Source: Planctomycetota bacterium
Lineage (GTDB): Bacteria; Planctomycetota; Phycisphaerae; Phycisphaerales; UBA1924
Assembly (NCBI GenBank): GCA_017303555.1
Contig: JAFLCN010000019.1
Location: forward strand, 1 to 64,000
DNA: 64,000 nucleotides
Direction: 5' to 3'
The notes below the pieces were generated by a model. That model had not been told where the DNA came from. It saw nothing but the letters and a program-made list of their open reading frames with translations, and did not search any database. This document shows positions 52,696 to 62,065 of the stretch, in pieces (position 1 is the stretch's first letter; each line of letters opens with the position of its first letter). Made by a program: the position numbers and the translations under genes.

Positions 52696-54936
52696 TCACT
52701 TCGGCACCACCCGCTTCGCGACAAAGACGCCGTTGGGTTGCACAAACTTCGCCTCGTCGAACGCGCCGTCCTTCCCGGGCACGAACCGCACGCTGAAGCC
52801 CGGGAGCGTCTTGATACGGAACGTGTTATTGCGTGCCGGCTCGAGCTCGTACACGGGCTGACCCGGGAGCGTGGCGGTCAGTTTGTTTCCGTTCAGTTCA
52901 AAGCGAACAGGCTGCGTATCGATCGCGTAGTTGCCCGCCAGTTTCTTCAGGAACTCGGTGTCCGACAAGCTCTCGTCGCCCAGCCGCGTGAACACAAACG
53001 CATCGAGCGAAGGCTCCATCTGCGCCCGCACCGACGCGATCTCGCCATCGAGCCCGTTCTCGAAACTCAGCTTGAACGATTCGTAGAAACGGTCCCTCTC
53101 GGCCTTCTTCCCGCTGAAGACGTCGTAGTGCCAGTGTTCGAGGGGCGTGGTGATCCCGTTGAACGTGAACCGCAAGCCATCGCCGTCTTCCGCGACCGCG
53201 ATCGTGCCATAGCCCGGGTGCTCGTACCGGCCCGCGTAGTCCGCGAGCGGATGTGAAGGCTGCGTTCCCGCTTTGCGCGTGGCGCCGAGGCTTGCCTTCG
53301 ACTGCTTGGCCTGAGCGACCGCCGCCGTGTTCTGCGCCAGCGACTGCGCATTCCAATCGACCGCGTTCATGCCGGTCGCGCAATCCAGCGCGTGGCGTGC
53401 CGCGACCTCGTGCAGGCCGGTCCCGTTCATGTTTGTGAGCACGACGACACCGATTTTCTCACGGGGCAGCAGCGCCACCATGGCCGAAAATCCGTCGATG
53501 TTGCCCCCGTGGTGCAGCCGGCGCTTGCCCCGATACACATCGACAAACCATCCCATCGCGTACCCGATCGGCATGATCTCCGGATTGTCCACCGGGCCGC
53601 CGCCCATCGACATGCACGGGGTCTGAAGCTGCATGAGCGTCGCGCCCTGAATCAGGCGCTTGCCGCCGAACTTGCCCCCGTCCAGGTTCATCTTCACCCA
53701 ATTGGCCATCTCCGTGACAGAAGAGTTGATCGAGCCCGCGGGCCCCATCGTCGTGATATCGCGGAAATCCATGCGCTCGACGGCATCGGTATCGAGATCC
53801 AGCCGGTAGCCGAGCGCAAAGTCATCGTCCTTCTGTGAATCCGTGTTGTTCAACGTGCTGCGCTTCATGCCGAGCGGGATGAGGATGCGCTCGCGGATGT
53901 TCTCTTCCCACGATTTTCCGGTCAGCCGCTCCTCCATGACGCCCGCCGTCAGGTACATCAGGTTGTTGTACTGCCACGCGACGCGCAGATCCTTGTTGTT
54001 CGGCAGGTACGCAAGCCGGGACAGCATATCGGCGCGGGTGCGCTGCGTGACCCCGTACCAGAGCCGGTCGTGCCCCGGAATCCCCGATCGGTGCGTCACC
54101 AGATCCCGAGGCGTGATCCGCTCGGTCATCACCTCATCGAACAGGTTCAATTCCGGCAGATACGTCCGCACCGGCTTGTCGAAATCCAGCTTGCCGTCGT
54201 CCGCGAGCTGCCCCATCACAAACGTCGTGAACGCCTTGGTCGCCGAGCCGATCGGAAAGAGCGTGTTCTCGGTGACGGGAAGCTTCTTCTCCGCATCGCG
54301 GAATCCGAACCCCTTGGCGTACACAACCTCGTCGCCCTTGATGATCGCCACGGCCATCCCCGGCACCTTCCAGTCCGCGATCGCCTTCGTGAACAACGCA
54401 TCGAGGCCCGCCAGGCACTCGAGAGGCGCCTTCGCATTCGCTCCGCCCCGCGCGATCTCAAACGGAAACGTCGCCCCGCCCTGCGTGAATTCTCCGGCAA
54501 TCGTTCTGCCGCCCTCGCCGAACCGGCCGACAAAGGTCGGGTCGCCTCCGATTCCCGCAACCTGCTTGATCTTGAACGTCGCCCGCGCGGGTGAGGCTCC
54601 CGCCTCGAGCGCGATCTGTTCCAGGGGCACATCCTTGATTCCCTGAACCGGAATCGCGATCACACCTTGCGAGTTCGAAGTGAACGTCAGAACAAACTCG
54701 AGCTTGCCCCCCGGCGTGGTGACCGCGCCGGACCACTCGCCTGTCAACTCGGGCGCGGGCGCCGCAGCGGCCAGCGAGCAGGCAAGTGCGCACGCCGGTC
54801 CCCCAACGCCGATCGCAACGCCGGCCCAAACACACACCGCGGCGCTCACCCCGCCCACCGTGGTTCGCCGGATCTTGGCGCTCGCCGACAGAGAGCGAAG
54901 AAGCGAGCGGAACCGCCAGTTGCGTGAGCTTGTCAT
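52696..54936 (-). CDS. serine hydrolase (beta-lactamase/class C-like), secreted
   Basis: 746 aa from ATG 54936. Signal or anchor helix near residues 25-55. The Ser-x-x-Lys motif is Gly-Ser-Ala-Thr-Lys-Ala-Phe near 234, the Tyr-x-Asn equivalent is Gln-Tyr-Asn-Asn-Leu-Met near 320, and the third motif His-Gly-Gly-Asn near 480. N-terminal residues 60-170 form a separate beta domain (Gly-Glu-Trp-Ser-Gly-Ala-Val), and the last about 180 residues resemble the DUF3471 C-terminal domain. Could be an esterase or D-Ala peptidase. Upstream of the oligopeptidase gene by 31 bases, so probably one operon. Confidence 0.87.
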   Translation of the reverse strand: MTSSRNWRFRSLLRSLSASAKIRRTTVGGVSAAVCVWAGVAIGVGGPACALACSLAAAAPAPELTGEWSGAVTTPGGKLEFVLTFTSNSQGVIAIPVQGIKDVPLEQIALEAGASPARATFKIKQVAGIGGDPTFVGRFGEGGRTIAGEFTQGGATFPFEIARGGANAKAPLECLAGLDALFTKAIADWKVPGMAVAIIKGDEVVYAKGFGFRDAEKKLPVTENTLFPIGSATKAFTTFVMGQLADDGKLDFDKPVRTYLPELNLFDEVMTERITPRDLVTHRSGIPGHDRLWYGVTQRTRADMLSRLAYLPNNKDLRVAWQYNNLMYLTAGVMEERLTGKSWEENIRERILIPLGMKRSTLNNTDSQKDDDFALGYRLDLDTDAVERMDFRDITTMGPAGSINSSVTEMANWVKMNLDGGKFGGKRLIQGATLMQLQTPCMSMGGGPVDNPEIMPIGYAMGWFVDVYRGKRRLHHGGNIDGFSAMVALLPREKIGVVVLTNMNGTGLHEVAARHALDCATGMNAVDWNAQSLAQNTAAVAQAKQSKASLGATRKAGTQPSHPLADYAGRYEHPGYGTIAVAEDGDGLRFTFNGITTPLEHWHYDVFSGKKAERDRFYESFKLSFENGLDGEIASVRAQMEPSLDAFVFTRLGDESLSDTEFLKKLAGNYAIDTQPVRFELNGNKLTATLPGQPVYELEPARNNTFRIKTLPGFSVRFVPGKDGAFDEAKFVQPNGVFVAKRVVPK

Positions 54937-55175
54937 ATTGACCTCGTTTGTTGAGCGCGGGAGTGCATCGCCGCAACTCGCCGCAGGATACCGCACACCC
55001 CGCACGCGGTTGCGGGCAGCGGAGACGCGTCCCCCGCTTCCCGCGGCAACCCCGGTTTTTCGCGTGTTTTCGCACCAAACGCCGCACCCGATCCGGCAAC
55101 CCCGATCCCCCCTTCGCAATACAATGTGGACACTTTCCCGGCAGTTCCGTCGCCGTGGCAATCAAGGAGCCGCAC

Positions 55176-56180
55176 ATGAAGACTCGCGTCGTCCCGTTCG
55201 CCCTCATCCTCTCCGTCGGCGTCGCCGTCTCCGCGTTCGCGCGTGATGAGGCGCCCAAGCCCGCGACTGCCGCCGCAGCCAAGACCGCCGCCGAGGTTCA
55301 GATCGGCTCGCTCACCGTCGGCGACAAGGCCCCGGCGCTGGCGATCAACAAGTGGGTGAAAGGTTCGCCCGTCACTTCGTTCCAGCCGGGCAAGGTCACC
55401 GTCGTCGAGTTCTGGGCGACGTGGTGCGGCCCGTGCAAGGCGAGCATGCCCCACCTCACCGAACTGCAGAAGAAGTACCGCGATCAGGGCGTCACGATCA
55501 TCGGCGTGACCAGCGTCGATCCGCGCAACACCCTCGCCGGTGTCGAGAAGATGACCGCCGAGAAAGCCGACGTGATGGGCTACACCATCGCCTGGGATCA
55601 GGAGCGGCAGACCACCACCGCCTACATGATGGCCGCGGCACAGCCGGGCATCCCCACCGCGTTCATCGTCGATCAGACAGGAACCATCGCGTGGATCGGC
55701 AGCCCCTTCGAGATGGACGAGCCGCTCGCGAAGATCGTGGCCGGTAAGTGGGACGTCGCCGCGGCACGCAGCGAGTTCCAGCCCAAGCAGCAGGAAACGA
55801 TCGGCATGATGCAGTTCTCGATGGCCTCGCGGGCCAAGAACGTCCAGGCGATGCTCGAGAACGGCCAGAAGCTCCTCGATTCCCGCGCGAAGGACCCGAA
55901 CATCATGAACATGGTCGCGTGGTCGATCGTCGATCCCGACCGCGGCATCGATCTCAAGGCGAACCCGAAGCTCGCGGCCCTCGCGCTCGCCGCGGCAAAC
56001 AAGGCCAACGAGGCAACGGGCGGCAAGGAGCCGGGAATGCTCGACACGCTCGCGTGGGCGCAGTTTGCCAATGGCGACACGGCCGGCGCGATCGCGACCG
56101 AGCAGAAAGCGATCGGCCTCGCGAAGGACGCCGAACTGAAGAAAGAACTGGAAGCTTCGCTCGCCCGCTTCCAGAAGTGA
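55176..56180 (+). CDS. exported TlpA-like thioredoxin with TPR-like C-terminus
   Basis: 334 aa from ATG 55176 (AAGGAG site). Signal peptide to about residue 23. The thioredoxin domain (about 45-190) keeps an intact Cys84-Gly-Pro-Cys87 in Phe-Trp-Ala-Thr-Trp-Cys-Gly-Pro-Cys-Lys, so it can do thiol-disulfide exchange. The C-terminal 130 residues are helical and TPR-like (Ala-Asn-Gly...Ala-Ile-Ala-Thr-Glu-Gln-Lys-Ala). Divergent from the serine hydrolase gene. Terminator follows. It is the only one of three redoxins in the window with a CxxC. Confidence 0.88.
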   Translation: MKTRVVPFALILSVGVAVSAFARDEAPKPATAAAAKTAAEVQIGSLTVGDKAPALAINKWVKGSPVTSFQPGKVTVVEFWATWCGPCKASMPHLTELQKKYRDQGVTIIGVTSVDPRNTLAGVEKMTAEKADVMGYTIAWDQERQTTTAYMMAAAQPGIPTAFIVDQTGTIAWIGSPFEMDEPLAKIVAGKWDVAAARSEFQPKQQETIGMMQFSMASRAKNVQAMLENGQKLLDSRAKDPNIMNMVAWSIVDPDRGIDLKANPKLAALALAAANKANEATGGKEPGMLDTLAWAQFANGDTAGAIATEQKAIGLAKDAELKKELEASLARFQK

Positions 56181-56201
56181 CTTCGCTCGATTCTCCACAC
56201 C

Positions 56202-56232
56202 AAAGCCCCGGACCAGCGTCCGGGGCTTTTTC
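56202..56232 (+). terminator. terminator after the TlpA-like gene
   Basis: A perfect 11-bp stem (56202-56212 with 56219-56229), 6-base loop and five T. Strong rho-independent terminator separating the two TlpA-like genes. Confidence 0.93.
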
Positions 56233-56321
56233 GTTCCGCCCCCAAACACCCGAAGGTTGTTTTCTCTTCCCCCCGCCCGGATCGTGCAACCGCTCCGCCC
56301 CGAAGCGGAAACGCACTGGCG

Positions 56322-57422
56322 ATGAACACCCTTCTCGCTCGCATCCTCACGCTGCTCGGAACAATCGTCGCCACCGCGAGCGGAGCGAGCACGCAGGCAA
56401 GCGAGCGGCTTCCGACCGCGGTCCACAGCGGCAACGAAGCCTCCGAGGGGCCCGACTACGCCGAGAAGCCGAAGTTTGCGGTGCGGGAATCGCAGCCGGC
56501 CCGCACGCTGCGCATCGGCGATCCCGCGCCCGCGCTGAGCGTTGAAGAATGGACGCTCGGCGGCCCCGTCGGGACGTTCCAGGCCGGAACGGCGTACGTC
56601 GTCGTCTTCGTTCCCTCATCGCACTCCAAGCTCGACCCGCTGCTCGAGTCGATCTCCAAATTGAGCGAGCGGTTCGCGGATCAACCCGTGCAGGTGCTCG
56701 CGATCGGCGGCAGCGAAGAAAAGACGACGCGCCAAGCGTGGCGATCAAAGATCGACTCGATGAAAGCGCACGTGCGCTTCCCCCTCGGCTGGGACAAGGG
56801 CGTTGAATCGCGGAGCGCCTACCTGACCGCGACCGGCGAGCAGCAGCCGACGATCGTGTTCGTGATCGACACAAAGGGCCGGCTGGCGTGGTACGGCCCG
56901 CCCGGCGCAACAACCGAGATCCTGCGTCCGGTCCTCGCCGACGAGTGGCCCCTCGAGCAGGTGCGGAACGAGATCGAGGCCGCCGAAGACCTCTCGTGGA
57001 TCCGCATCGATGTGATCCGTTCCCAGCGCACGCGAGACCTCGAACGGTTTGTCCGGTCCGGCGAGCGGATGACAACCGGGTTCGCCGATCCGCCCTCCTT
57101 CGAGTTCGCCGAGGCGCTGCGCGACGACCTGATGGACATGGCGAGCGAGATGCTGCAGAGCGATTCGGTCTTCGATGCCCGCAAAGACCCGAGGCTCGCG
57201 GGCCTGCTGCTGAAGGTGACCGAGCGCGCCGCCAGGATCGACCGCAACAACAAGCCCAGAACGCTCACGCTGCTCGCCCGCGCCCAGGCCATCAACAACG
57301 ACAAGGCTTCGGCCCTGAAATCAGCCCGCAAAGCGCTGGAACTCGCCGCGGACATGGTGCCCCCCGACCGCGACCTGATCGACCAGCTCACCCGCGATGT
57401 CGCCGAGTACGGAACGAGGTAG
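56322..57422 (+). CDS. exported TlpA-like protein lacking catalytic cysteines
   Basis: 366 aa. Signal peptide (about 1-24). The redoxin domain spans about residues 65-210 (Ile-Gly-Asp-Pro-Ala-Pro-Ala-Leu-Ser-Val, then Ala-Tyr-Val-Val-Val-Phe-Val-Pro-Ser-Ser). At the CxxC position residues 98-103 read Pro-Ser-Ser-His-Ser-Lys, so no active-site Cys remains. The C-terminal part is helical with a possible TPR (Leu-Leu-Ala-Arg-Ala-Gln-Ala-Ile-Asn-Asn-Asp-Lys-Ala). It resembles the preceding gene in layout and probably arose by duplication, then lost redox function. Confidence 0.8.
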   Translation: MNTLLARILTLLGTIVATASGASTQASERLPTAVHSGNEASEGPDYAEKPKFAVRESQPARTLRIGDPAPALSVEEWTLGGPVGTFQAGTAYVVVFVPSSHSKLDPLLESISKLSERFADQPVQVLAIGGSEEKTTRQAWRSKIDSMKAHVRFPLGWDKGVESRSAYLTATGEQQPTIVFVIDTKGRLAWYGPPGATTEILRPVLADEWPLEQVRNEIEAAEDLSWIRIDVIRSQRTRDLERFVRSGERMTTGFADPPSFEFAEALRDDLMDMASEMLQSDSVFDARKDPRLAGLLLKVTERAARIDRNNKPRTLTLLARAQAINNDKASALKSARKALELAADMVPPDRDLIDQLTRDVAEYGTR

Positions 57423-57502
57423 CGCGGCCCCGATCGGTGCCAACCCGATCCGAGCGATCGCGCCACGCATGTCCGGTCGATCGAACGGCGCCCCGAAGCC
57501 GC

Positions 57503-58189
57503 TCAGAACGGCTTCTTCGTCGGATTCACAACCACGTTGTCGCGCCCGAGCACCAGCATGTCCGCAACTTCGATCGCCTCGGTAAAACTCTCGCGCGCCT
57601 TCCCGGCATCGATCGCGCCCGCCAGCACCTGCCCCCGCTCCAGATGCTCGACCGTTGGAATCGCGTCGCCCGTCACGAGCACGGTAAACCGTGGGTCTTC
57701 GAGCAGCACGCCGCACAGCCCCGGAGTGACGCCCGGAAGCGGAAAAATCGCGACACGCTCCGCAAGCCGATCCGGCGCGGGGCGGCAGCGCTGCAGCACC
57801 GCCACATCGCGCGAGAGCACATCCTTCAGCACCTGATCTTCTTCATCATCCGGGTTCAGATCTTTCAGTCGCTGCGCGATCGGCACGCCCACTCCCTCGC
57901 GCTCCGCTTCCGAGATCCACCACTCCGCGTTCGCAAAGGCGCCGATCCCGCGCCGGCAATCCGCCCGGAAGCTGGTGAGGAACACATCCGTAATCTGCGA
58001 GGGCGCGAGGTTCGCCCGCTCCGCCAGGCGCGCCGCGATGATCTGATCCGGCAGCCCCGGATCGATCAGTATCCGCTTTTTTCCCGCGACCACCAGCGTC
58101 GTCGTCGCGTGCCCGGTGCGCACCTGTCCCTTCTCACCCCACAAGGGGTTCGCGGGCAGAGTTCCGATGCTGATGACGCGCCATTCCAT
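57503..58189 (-). CDS. MBL-fold protein with lost metal-ligand histidines
   Basis: 228 aa. The layout is a metallo-beta-lactamase fold: Arg-Ile-Leu-Ile-Asp-Pro-Gly-Leu near residue 39-46, then the metal loop, then Val-Leu-Val-Thr-Gly-Asp-Ala near 170. Where the family has Thr-His-x-His-x-Asp-His, residues 72-78 read Thr-Ser-Phe-Arg-Ala-Asp-Cys, so three of the His ligands are gone. A later Gly-His-Thr is Gly-Val-Thr. Likely inactive as a hydrolase, or with altered chemistry. It sits next to coaD on the same strand, 3 bases apart. Confidence 0.78.
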   Translation of the reverse strand: MEWRVISIGTLPANPLWGEKGQVRTGHATTTLVVAGKKRILIDPGLPDQIIAARLAERANLAPSQITDVFLTSFRADCRRGIGAFANAEWWISEAEREGVGVPIAQRLKDLNPDDEEDQVLKDVLSRDVAVLQRCRPAPDRLAERVAIFPLPGVTPGLCGVLLEDPRFTVLVTGDAIPTVEHLERGQVLAGAIDAGKARESFTEAIEVADMLVLGRDNVVVNPTKKPF

Positions 58190-58192
58190 GCT

Positions 58193-58783
58193 TCAGCCTT
58201 CCCGCGTTTGACCCGATGAACGAAGATCCTCGAGCGCCGGATGACGCTGCGCCTTCTTCTCCCGCAACTTCTCGATGACCAGCCCGGGCACCATCGGCGT
58301 CAGCGTCGAGAGGTTCTCTCCCATCGCCGCGATCTGCTTGATGAGCGAACTGCTCGTGTACGCGAACGTCTGGCCCGCGACCACAAACGCAGTCTCAAGC
58401 CCGGCAACCTCCCGGTTCGTCACGGCTTGCTGCACCTCGTACTGAAGATCCGAGAGATTCCGCACGCCCCGCAACAGTGCCGCAGCGCCGGCCCGCCTCG
58501 CAAAGTCAACGGTCAGACCGTCAAACCCCTGCACGCTCACGGCGGCGCCATCCGGCTCCTGCTGAACAAGCTCGTCCACCAGTCGCCGCGTCATGTCGAG
58601 CCGCTCCGCGGCCGTAAAAAGCTGATCCTTTGATGGATTGCGCCCCACCGCCACGATCAATTCATCGAACAGGCGGCGCCCGCGCCGGATGACATCCAGG
58701 TGCCCGAACGTGATCGGATCGAAGCTCCCGGGATAGATCGCAAGGTGTTTGCGAAGCGCGCTGGAGGGCGGGGGCGGGGTCAT
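58193..58783 (-). CDS. coaD: pantetheine-phosphate adenylyltransferase
   Basis: 196 aa from ATG 58783. Fourth step of coenzyme A synthesis. The nucleotide site Tyr-Pro-Gly-Ser-Phe-Asp-Pro-Ile-Thr-Phe-Gly-His near residues 17-28 and the Leu-Leu-Arg-Gly-Val-Arg near 104 are diagnostic; the C-terminal Tyr-Thr-Ser-Ser-Ser-Leu-Ile-Lys-Gln matches. A short Pro-rich N-terminal and a Lys/Arg-rich tail make it longer than the usual 160 aa. The MBL-like gene follows. Confidence 0.93.
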   Translation of the reverse strand: MTPPPPSSALRKHLAIYPGSFDPITFGHLDVIRRGRRLFDELIVAVGRNPSKDQLFTAAERLDMTRRLVDELVQQEPDGAAVSVQGFDGLTVDFARRAGAAALLRGVRNLSDLQYEVQQAVTNREVAGLETAFVVAGQTFAYTSSSLIKQIAAMGENLSTLTPMVPGLVIEKLREKKAQRHPALEDLRSSGQTREG

Positions 58784-58818
58784 ACGGAAGGGTAGGAAGC
58801 GGCGCGTTATCTTGTGGC

Positions 58819-60096
58819 ATGATTTCGCGGAACGGGCAACCCGAAGCCGGCTCCACACCGGGTGTGCGGGTCGCCCTGTTCACCGACACCCTCGGCGACG
58901 TGAACGGCGTCTCGCGCTTCCTGAACGACATCGCCGACCGCGCGCTCGAGAACGGCCGGAACCTCCGCATCTTCACCAGCACGCGAAAGCCCGTGCTCGA
59001 CCTGCCGAACCTCTGCAACTTCCGTCCCCGTGCCGCGTGCCGGCTTCCGGGATACAGCGATCTCGAGATCGTCCTGCCCCCGATGCGCAGGCTCATTCGC
59101 GCAGCGCGAGCATTCTCGCCCGATGTGATCCACATCAGCACACCCGGGCCCGTCGGATGCACGGGCCGCTGGATCGCGCACCGGCTGGGCGTGCCGCTCG
59201 CCGGCGTGTACCACACGGATTTTCCCGCCTACGTCGAACACCTCTTCGACGACGCGGCGCTCACGCATCTTGCGGGCGGTGCGATGCGCCGCTTCTACAA
59301 GCCGTTCCGAAAGGTGTTCGCGCGAAGCGCCGAGTACCACGCATCACTCGAGCGCCTCGGCATCGACCGGGGTCGCCAGATCCGGCTTCAACCGGGGATC
59401 AAAATCGATCGCTTCCATCCCCGTTTTCGCGACAGCAGGATCTGGGCAATGTCCGGCGTGCCGGCCGCGGGAGCGAAACTGCTCTATGCCGGACGGTTGA
59501 GCCTGGAAAAAAACATGCCCCTGCTGGTGGAAACGTGGCAGCGCTTCCGCAGGCTCGCGCCCCGATCGGATGCCCGGCTCATCATCGTCGGCGACGGGCC
59601 GTACCGCGCGACGATGGAATCCGCGCTTTCCGGCTTGAACGCCCACTTTCTTGGCTTCCGGCACGGTGAAGAACTTTCCCGCCTCTACGCGTCGAGCGAT
59701 CTGTTCGTTTTCCCCTCCATCACCGACACGCTCGGTCAGGTCGTGCTCGAAGCGCAGGCAAGCGGGCTCCCCGTCCTTGTCACCGATGTCGGCGGCCCGA
59801 AGGAAGTTGTTCGCCACGGCGCAGACGCCCCGTCGGGCATCGTGCTCTCGCCCCGCGACCCGACGCTCTGGGCAAGCCAGGCTCTCCGGCTCTCCGAAAA
59901 CCCCGAACTTCTCGCATCGATGGGTGCCGCGGCACACCGGCACGCGGGTCGATTCTCTATTCACGCATCCTTCAGCCATTTCTGGGAGATGCACGAACGC
60001 CTGGCGAGCGACGCCCGCCCGGCTCTCCGCCCCCAGCCCCCGGCGCCGATGACCGACCTTTCTCCTTCCTTTCAGATGGATAGTGTTTCCGCGTGA
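58819..60096 (+). CDS. GT4-family glycosyltransferase (GtfA/MgtA-like)
   Basis: 425 aa. Begins Val-Ala-Leu-Phe-Thr-Asp-Thr-Leu-Gly-Asp-Val-Asn-Gly-Val-Ser near residue 18, the start of the mannosyl- and sulfoquinovosyl-transferase group. Leu-Tyr-Ala-Gly-Arg-Leu-Ser-Leu-Glu-Lys-Asn near 220-230 and the donor motif Phe-Val-Phe-Pro-Ser-Ile-Thr-Asp-Thr-Leu-Gly-Gln-Val-Val-Leu-Glu-Ala near 295-311 (E7E-like) fit. Acceptor may be a lipid. Its stop overlaps the next gene's GTG as GTGA. Divergent from coaD. Confidence 0.88.
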   Translation: MISRNGQPEAGSTPGVRVALFTDTLGDVNGVSRFLNDIADRALENGRNLRIFTSTRKPVLDLPNLCNFRPRAACRLPGYSDLEIVLPPMRRLIRAARAFSPDVIHISTPGPVGCTGRWIAHRLGVPLAGVYHTDFPAYVEHLFDDAALTHLAGGAMRRFYKPFRKVFARSAEYHASLERLGIDRGRQIRLQPGIKIDRFHPRFRDSRIWAMSGVPAAGAKLLYAGRLSLEKNMPLLVETWQRFRRLAPRSDARLIIVGDGPYRATMESALSGLNAHFLGFRHGEELSRLYASSDLFVFPSITDTLGQVVLEAQASGLPVLVTDVGGPKEVVRHGADAPSGIVLSPRDPTLWASQALRLSENPELLASMGAAAHRHAGRFSIHASFSHFWEMHERLASDARPALRPQPPAPMTDLSPSFQMDSVSA

Positions 60097-60791
60097 CAAC
60101 TCAACTGATCGTCATCCTGATCGTTGTGGGTTTCTCCGTTGCCCAGGGGATCTACAAGTACCTGGCCGAACAAGCCGAGAAGCGCCGCAAGCACCAGGCG
60201 CTGCAGCGGCAAGAAATGGAACTTCTCCGCACGGGTCGTTCCGCCGCGCCCTCCGAGCAGTCCGCACCGAGCGATCCCGAAACCCGCCGGCGCGAGGAAC
60301 TGGCCGAACTCCGCCGACGCGCCCAGGCACGACGCGAGCCGCAATCCTCCCCGCAGCAGCAGATCGATCCTCAGCAACCCGAAAAATCGCGCACACCCAA
60401 TCCGCTCGAGATCCTGCTCGGCCTCCCGCCCGGCTCAACTTCGGGCGGCACAGTTTCCCCCTCGCCCGCACGCACGCCCAAGATGCGCCCGCAGAAGGAT
60501 CGCAACGACGCAAAGGCCAAGCGCCGCAGAATGGAGCAGCAGCGGCTCCGCCTCGAGCAAGCCGCGGCAGAAGCCCGGCGCAAGCAGGAAATCCTTGACG
60601 TGCAGGCCCGAACGACGCGGGCCGCCGCAGAGGCTGCTGCGCTGGATCAGCGGATCCTTCGCGACGCCAAGCCCCTTCCGGGAGCGACTTCTCCGCTGGC
60701 AAACATCGGCGTCGTGCCCCGGTCGGCCGCGGATTGGCGCCGGGCGATCGCGATGAACGAAGTGCTGTCGAAGCCGGTTTCTCTCCGCTAG
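60093..60791 (+). CDS. membrane-anchored coiled-coil protein, unknown
   Basis: 232 aa. GTG start, translationally coupled to the preceding GT4 gene (GTGA overlap). Residues 4-20 form one membrane helix. The rest is highly charged: an Arg/Gln/Glu-rich helix (about 30-90), a Pro-rich hinge (about 90-130), and a second long Arg/Lys/Gln/Ala helix (about 130-195), probably a coiled coil. No catalytic motif. Such membrane coiled-coil proteins with Pro hinges recur next to glycosyltransferases in planctomycetes, but this is a general impression. Confidence 0.65.
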   Translation: MTTQLIVILIVVGFSVAQGIYKYLAEQAEKRRKHQALQRQEMELLRTGRSAAPSEQSAPSDPETRRREELAELRRRAQARREPQSSPQQQIDPQQPEKSRTPNPLEILLGLPPGSTSGGTVSPSPARTPKMRPQKDRNDAKAKRRRMEQQRLRLEQAAAEARRKQEILDVQARTTRAAAEAAALDQRILRDAKPLPGATSPLANIGVVPRSAADWRRAIAMNEVLSKPVSLR

Positions 60792-60815
60792 CACGCTATC
60801 CAACAGCCGACGCGC

Positions 60816-61916
60816 TCAACGAGCCAGGGCCGGGTAATCGGTGTATCCGTGCGCGAGATCGGCGCCGGGGCTGGGATAGAACGTCTTGGCATCCCAGGGC
60901 GCAAGCTCCGACCCGCGACGGAACCGCTCGACAAGATCCGGATTCGAGATGAACGGCTTTCCGAAGGCGACCGCATCGAACTGCTCGCTCGCGATGCCTT
61001 CATCCGCCCTTTCGCGCGAGTAACCGGTGTTGGCAACCAGCGCGCCGCTGAACGCATCACGGAACGCCGAAACGGGAATGTTGGGGCTTCCCGCCGCGAT
61101 CGACTCGGCATCGGCCTCGCGGATTTCGAGAAACGCAAGTTCGAGTTTGTCGAGTTCTTCCGCGACGTACGTGTACGTTTCCAGGGGCGAAGAATCGGTG
61201 AAGTCGGAAGACCAGCCGCTCGGGCTGAGACGCACGCCCACGCGGTCCGGGCCCCAGACGCTGACGAGCGCTTCCGCCGCTTCGAGCAGGAAAACCGCGC
61301 GATTCTCGATCGAGCCGCCGTACTGGTCGGTGCGTTTGTTGCTCGAATCGCGCAGGAACTGTTCGAGCAAGTAGCCGTTGGCGGCATGGAGCTGCACGCC
61401 ATCGAAGCCCGCCTTCTTGGCGTTCTCTGCCGCGGTTTCGTACTCGCCGATGATGCGCTCGATCTCGTCGGTCTCGAGCGCGCGGGGAACTGGGTACGGC
61501 TCGCGCGTCCCATCCGGCAGGCGGCACATGCCCTTCGCCGCGATCGCGCTCGGCGCGACCGGCGCGGCACCGCCGACCTGATAGGCATTGTGCGATATCC
61601 GGCCGACATGCCACAACTGGCAAACGATCTTGCCACCGGCACGATGAACGGCATCGGTCACCAGCTTCCAGCCCGCCACCTGCTCGGGCGAGTAGATGCC
61701 CGGCGTGTTGGGATATCCCTGCCCTTCCTGGCTGATCTGGGTCGCTTCGGAGATGATCAGGCCCGCATTCGCTCGCTGCGAGTAGTAGAGCGCGTTGAGT
61801 TCATTGGGAACAAAGCCCGCGCCGGCGCGGCACCGAGTGAGCGGAGCCATCCACACGCGATTCGGCAGTTCGAGGCCTCCGGCTTTCACCGGGGAAAGGG
61901 TATTCATTCTGCTCAT
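60816..61916 (-). CDS. alkene reductase, old yellow enzyme family
   Basis: 366 aa. FMN-dependent NAD(P)H oxidoreductase of the OYE/NemA group, reducing activated C=C bonds. Met-Ala-Pro-Leu-Thr-Arg-Cys-Arg near residue 23, Gln-Leu-Trp-His-Val-Gly-Arg near 99, His-Ala-Ala-Asn-Gly-Tyr-Leu-Leu-Glu-Gln-Phe-Leu near 176-187 and Asn-Arg near 207 are conserved; the active-site pair is His/Asn. The start may be either Met1 or Met4. Divergent from the riboswitch-controlled gene. Biological substrate unknown. Confidence 0.92.
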   Translation of the reverse strand: MSRMNTLSPVKAGGLELPNRVWMAPLTRCRAGAGFVPNELNALYYSQRANAGLIISEATQISQEGQGYPNTPGIYSPEQVAGWKLVTDAVHRAGGKIVCQLWHVGRISHNAYQVGGAAPVAPSAIAAKGMCRLPDGTREPYPVPRALETDEIERIIGEYETAAENAKKAGFDGVQLHAANGYLLEQFLRDSSNKRTDQYGGSIENRAVFLLEAAEALVSVWGPDRVGVRLSPSGWSSDFTDSSPLETYTYVAEELDKLELAFLEIREADAESIAAGSPNIPVSAFRDAFSGALVANTGYSRERADEGIASEQFDAVAFGKPFISNPDLVERFRRGSELAPWDAKTFYPSPGADLAHGYTDYPALAR

Positions 61917-62065
61917 TCTGATAGAAACCTGACAAAGAGAGGAGTACGGGCTTTTCCCGCGGAAAAAAGGGGGCCGTGATCTTTGACGCTCGGTGGCTGC
62001 GTTTCTCTTGTAGATTCATTCCTGACGCGCATTTGACGCGATTGACAGGCCCCCATCCAAATCAC

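Noticed and set aside
54933..56426. 497-codon - strand frame opposite the TlpA-like gene
   Set aside because: Antisense to a gene with intact CxxC and a strong terminator; composition is that of a shadow.
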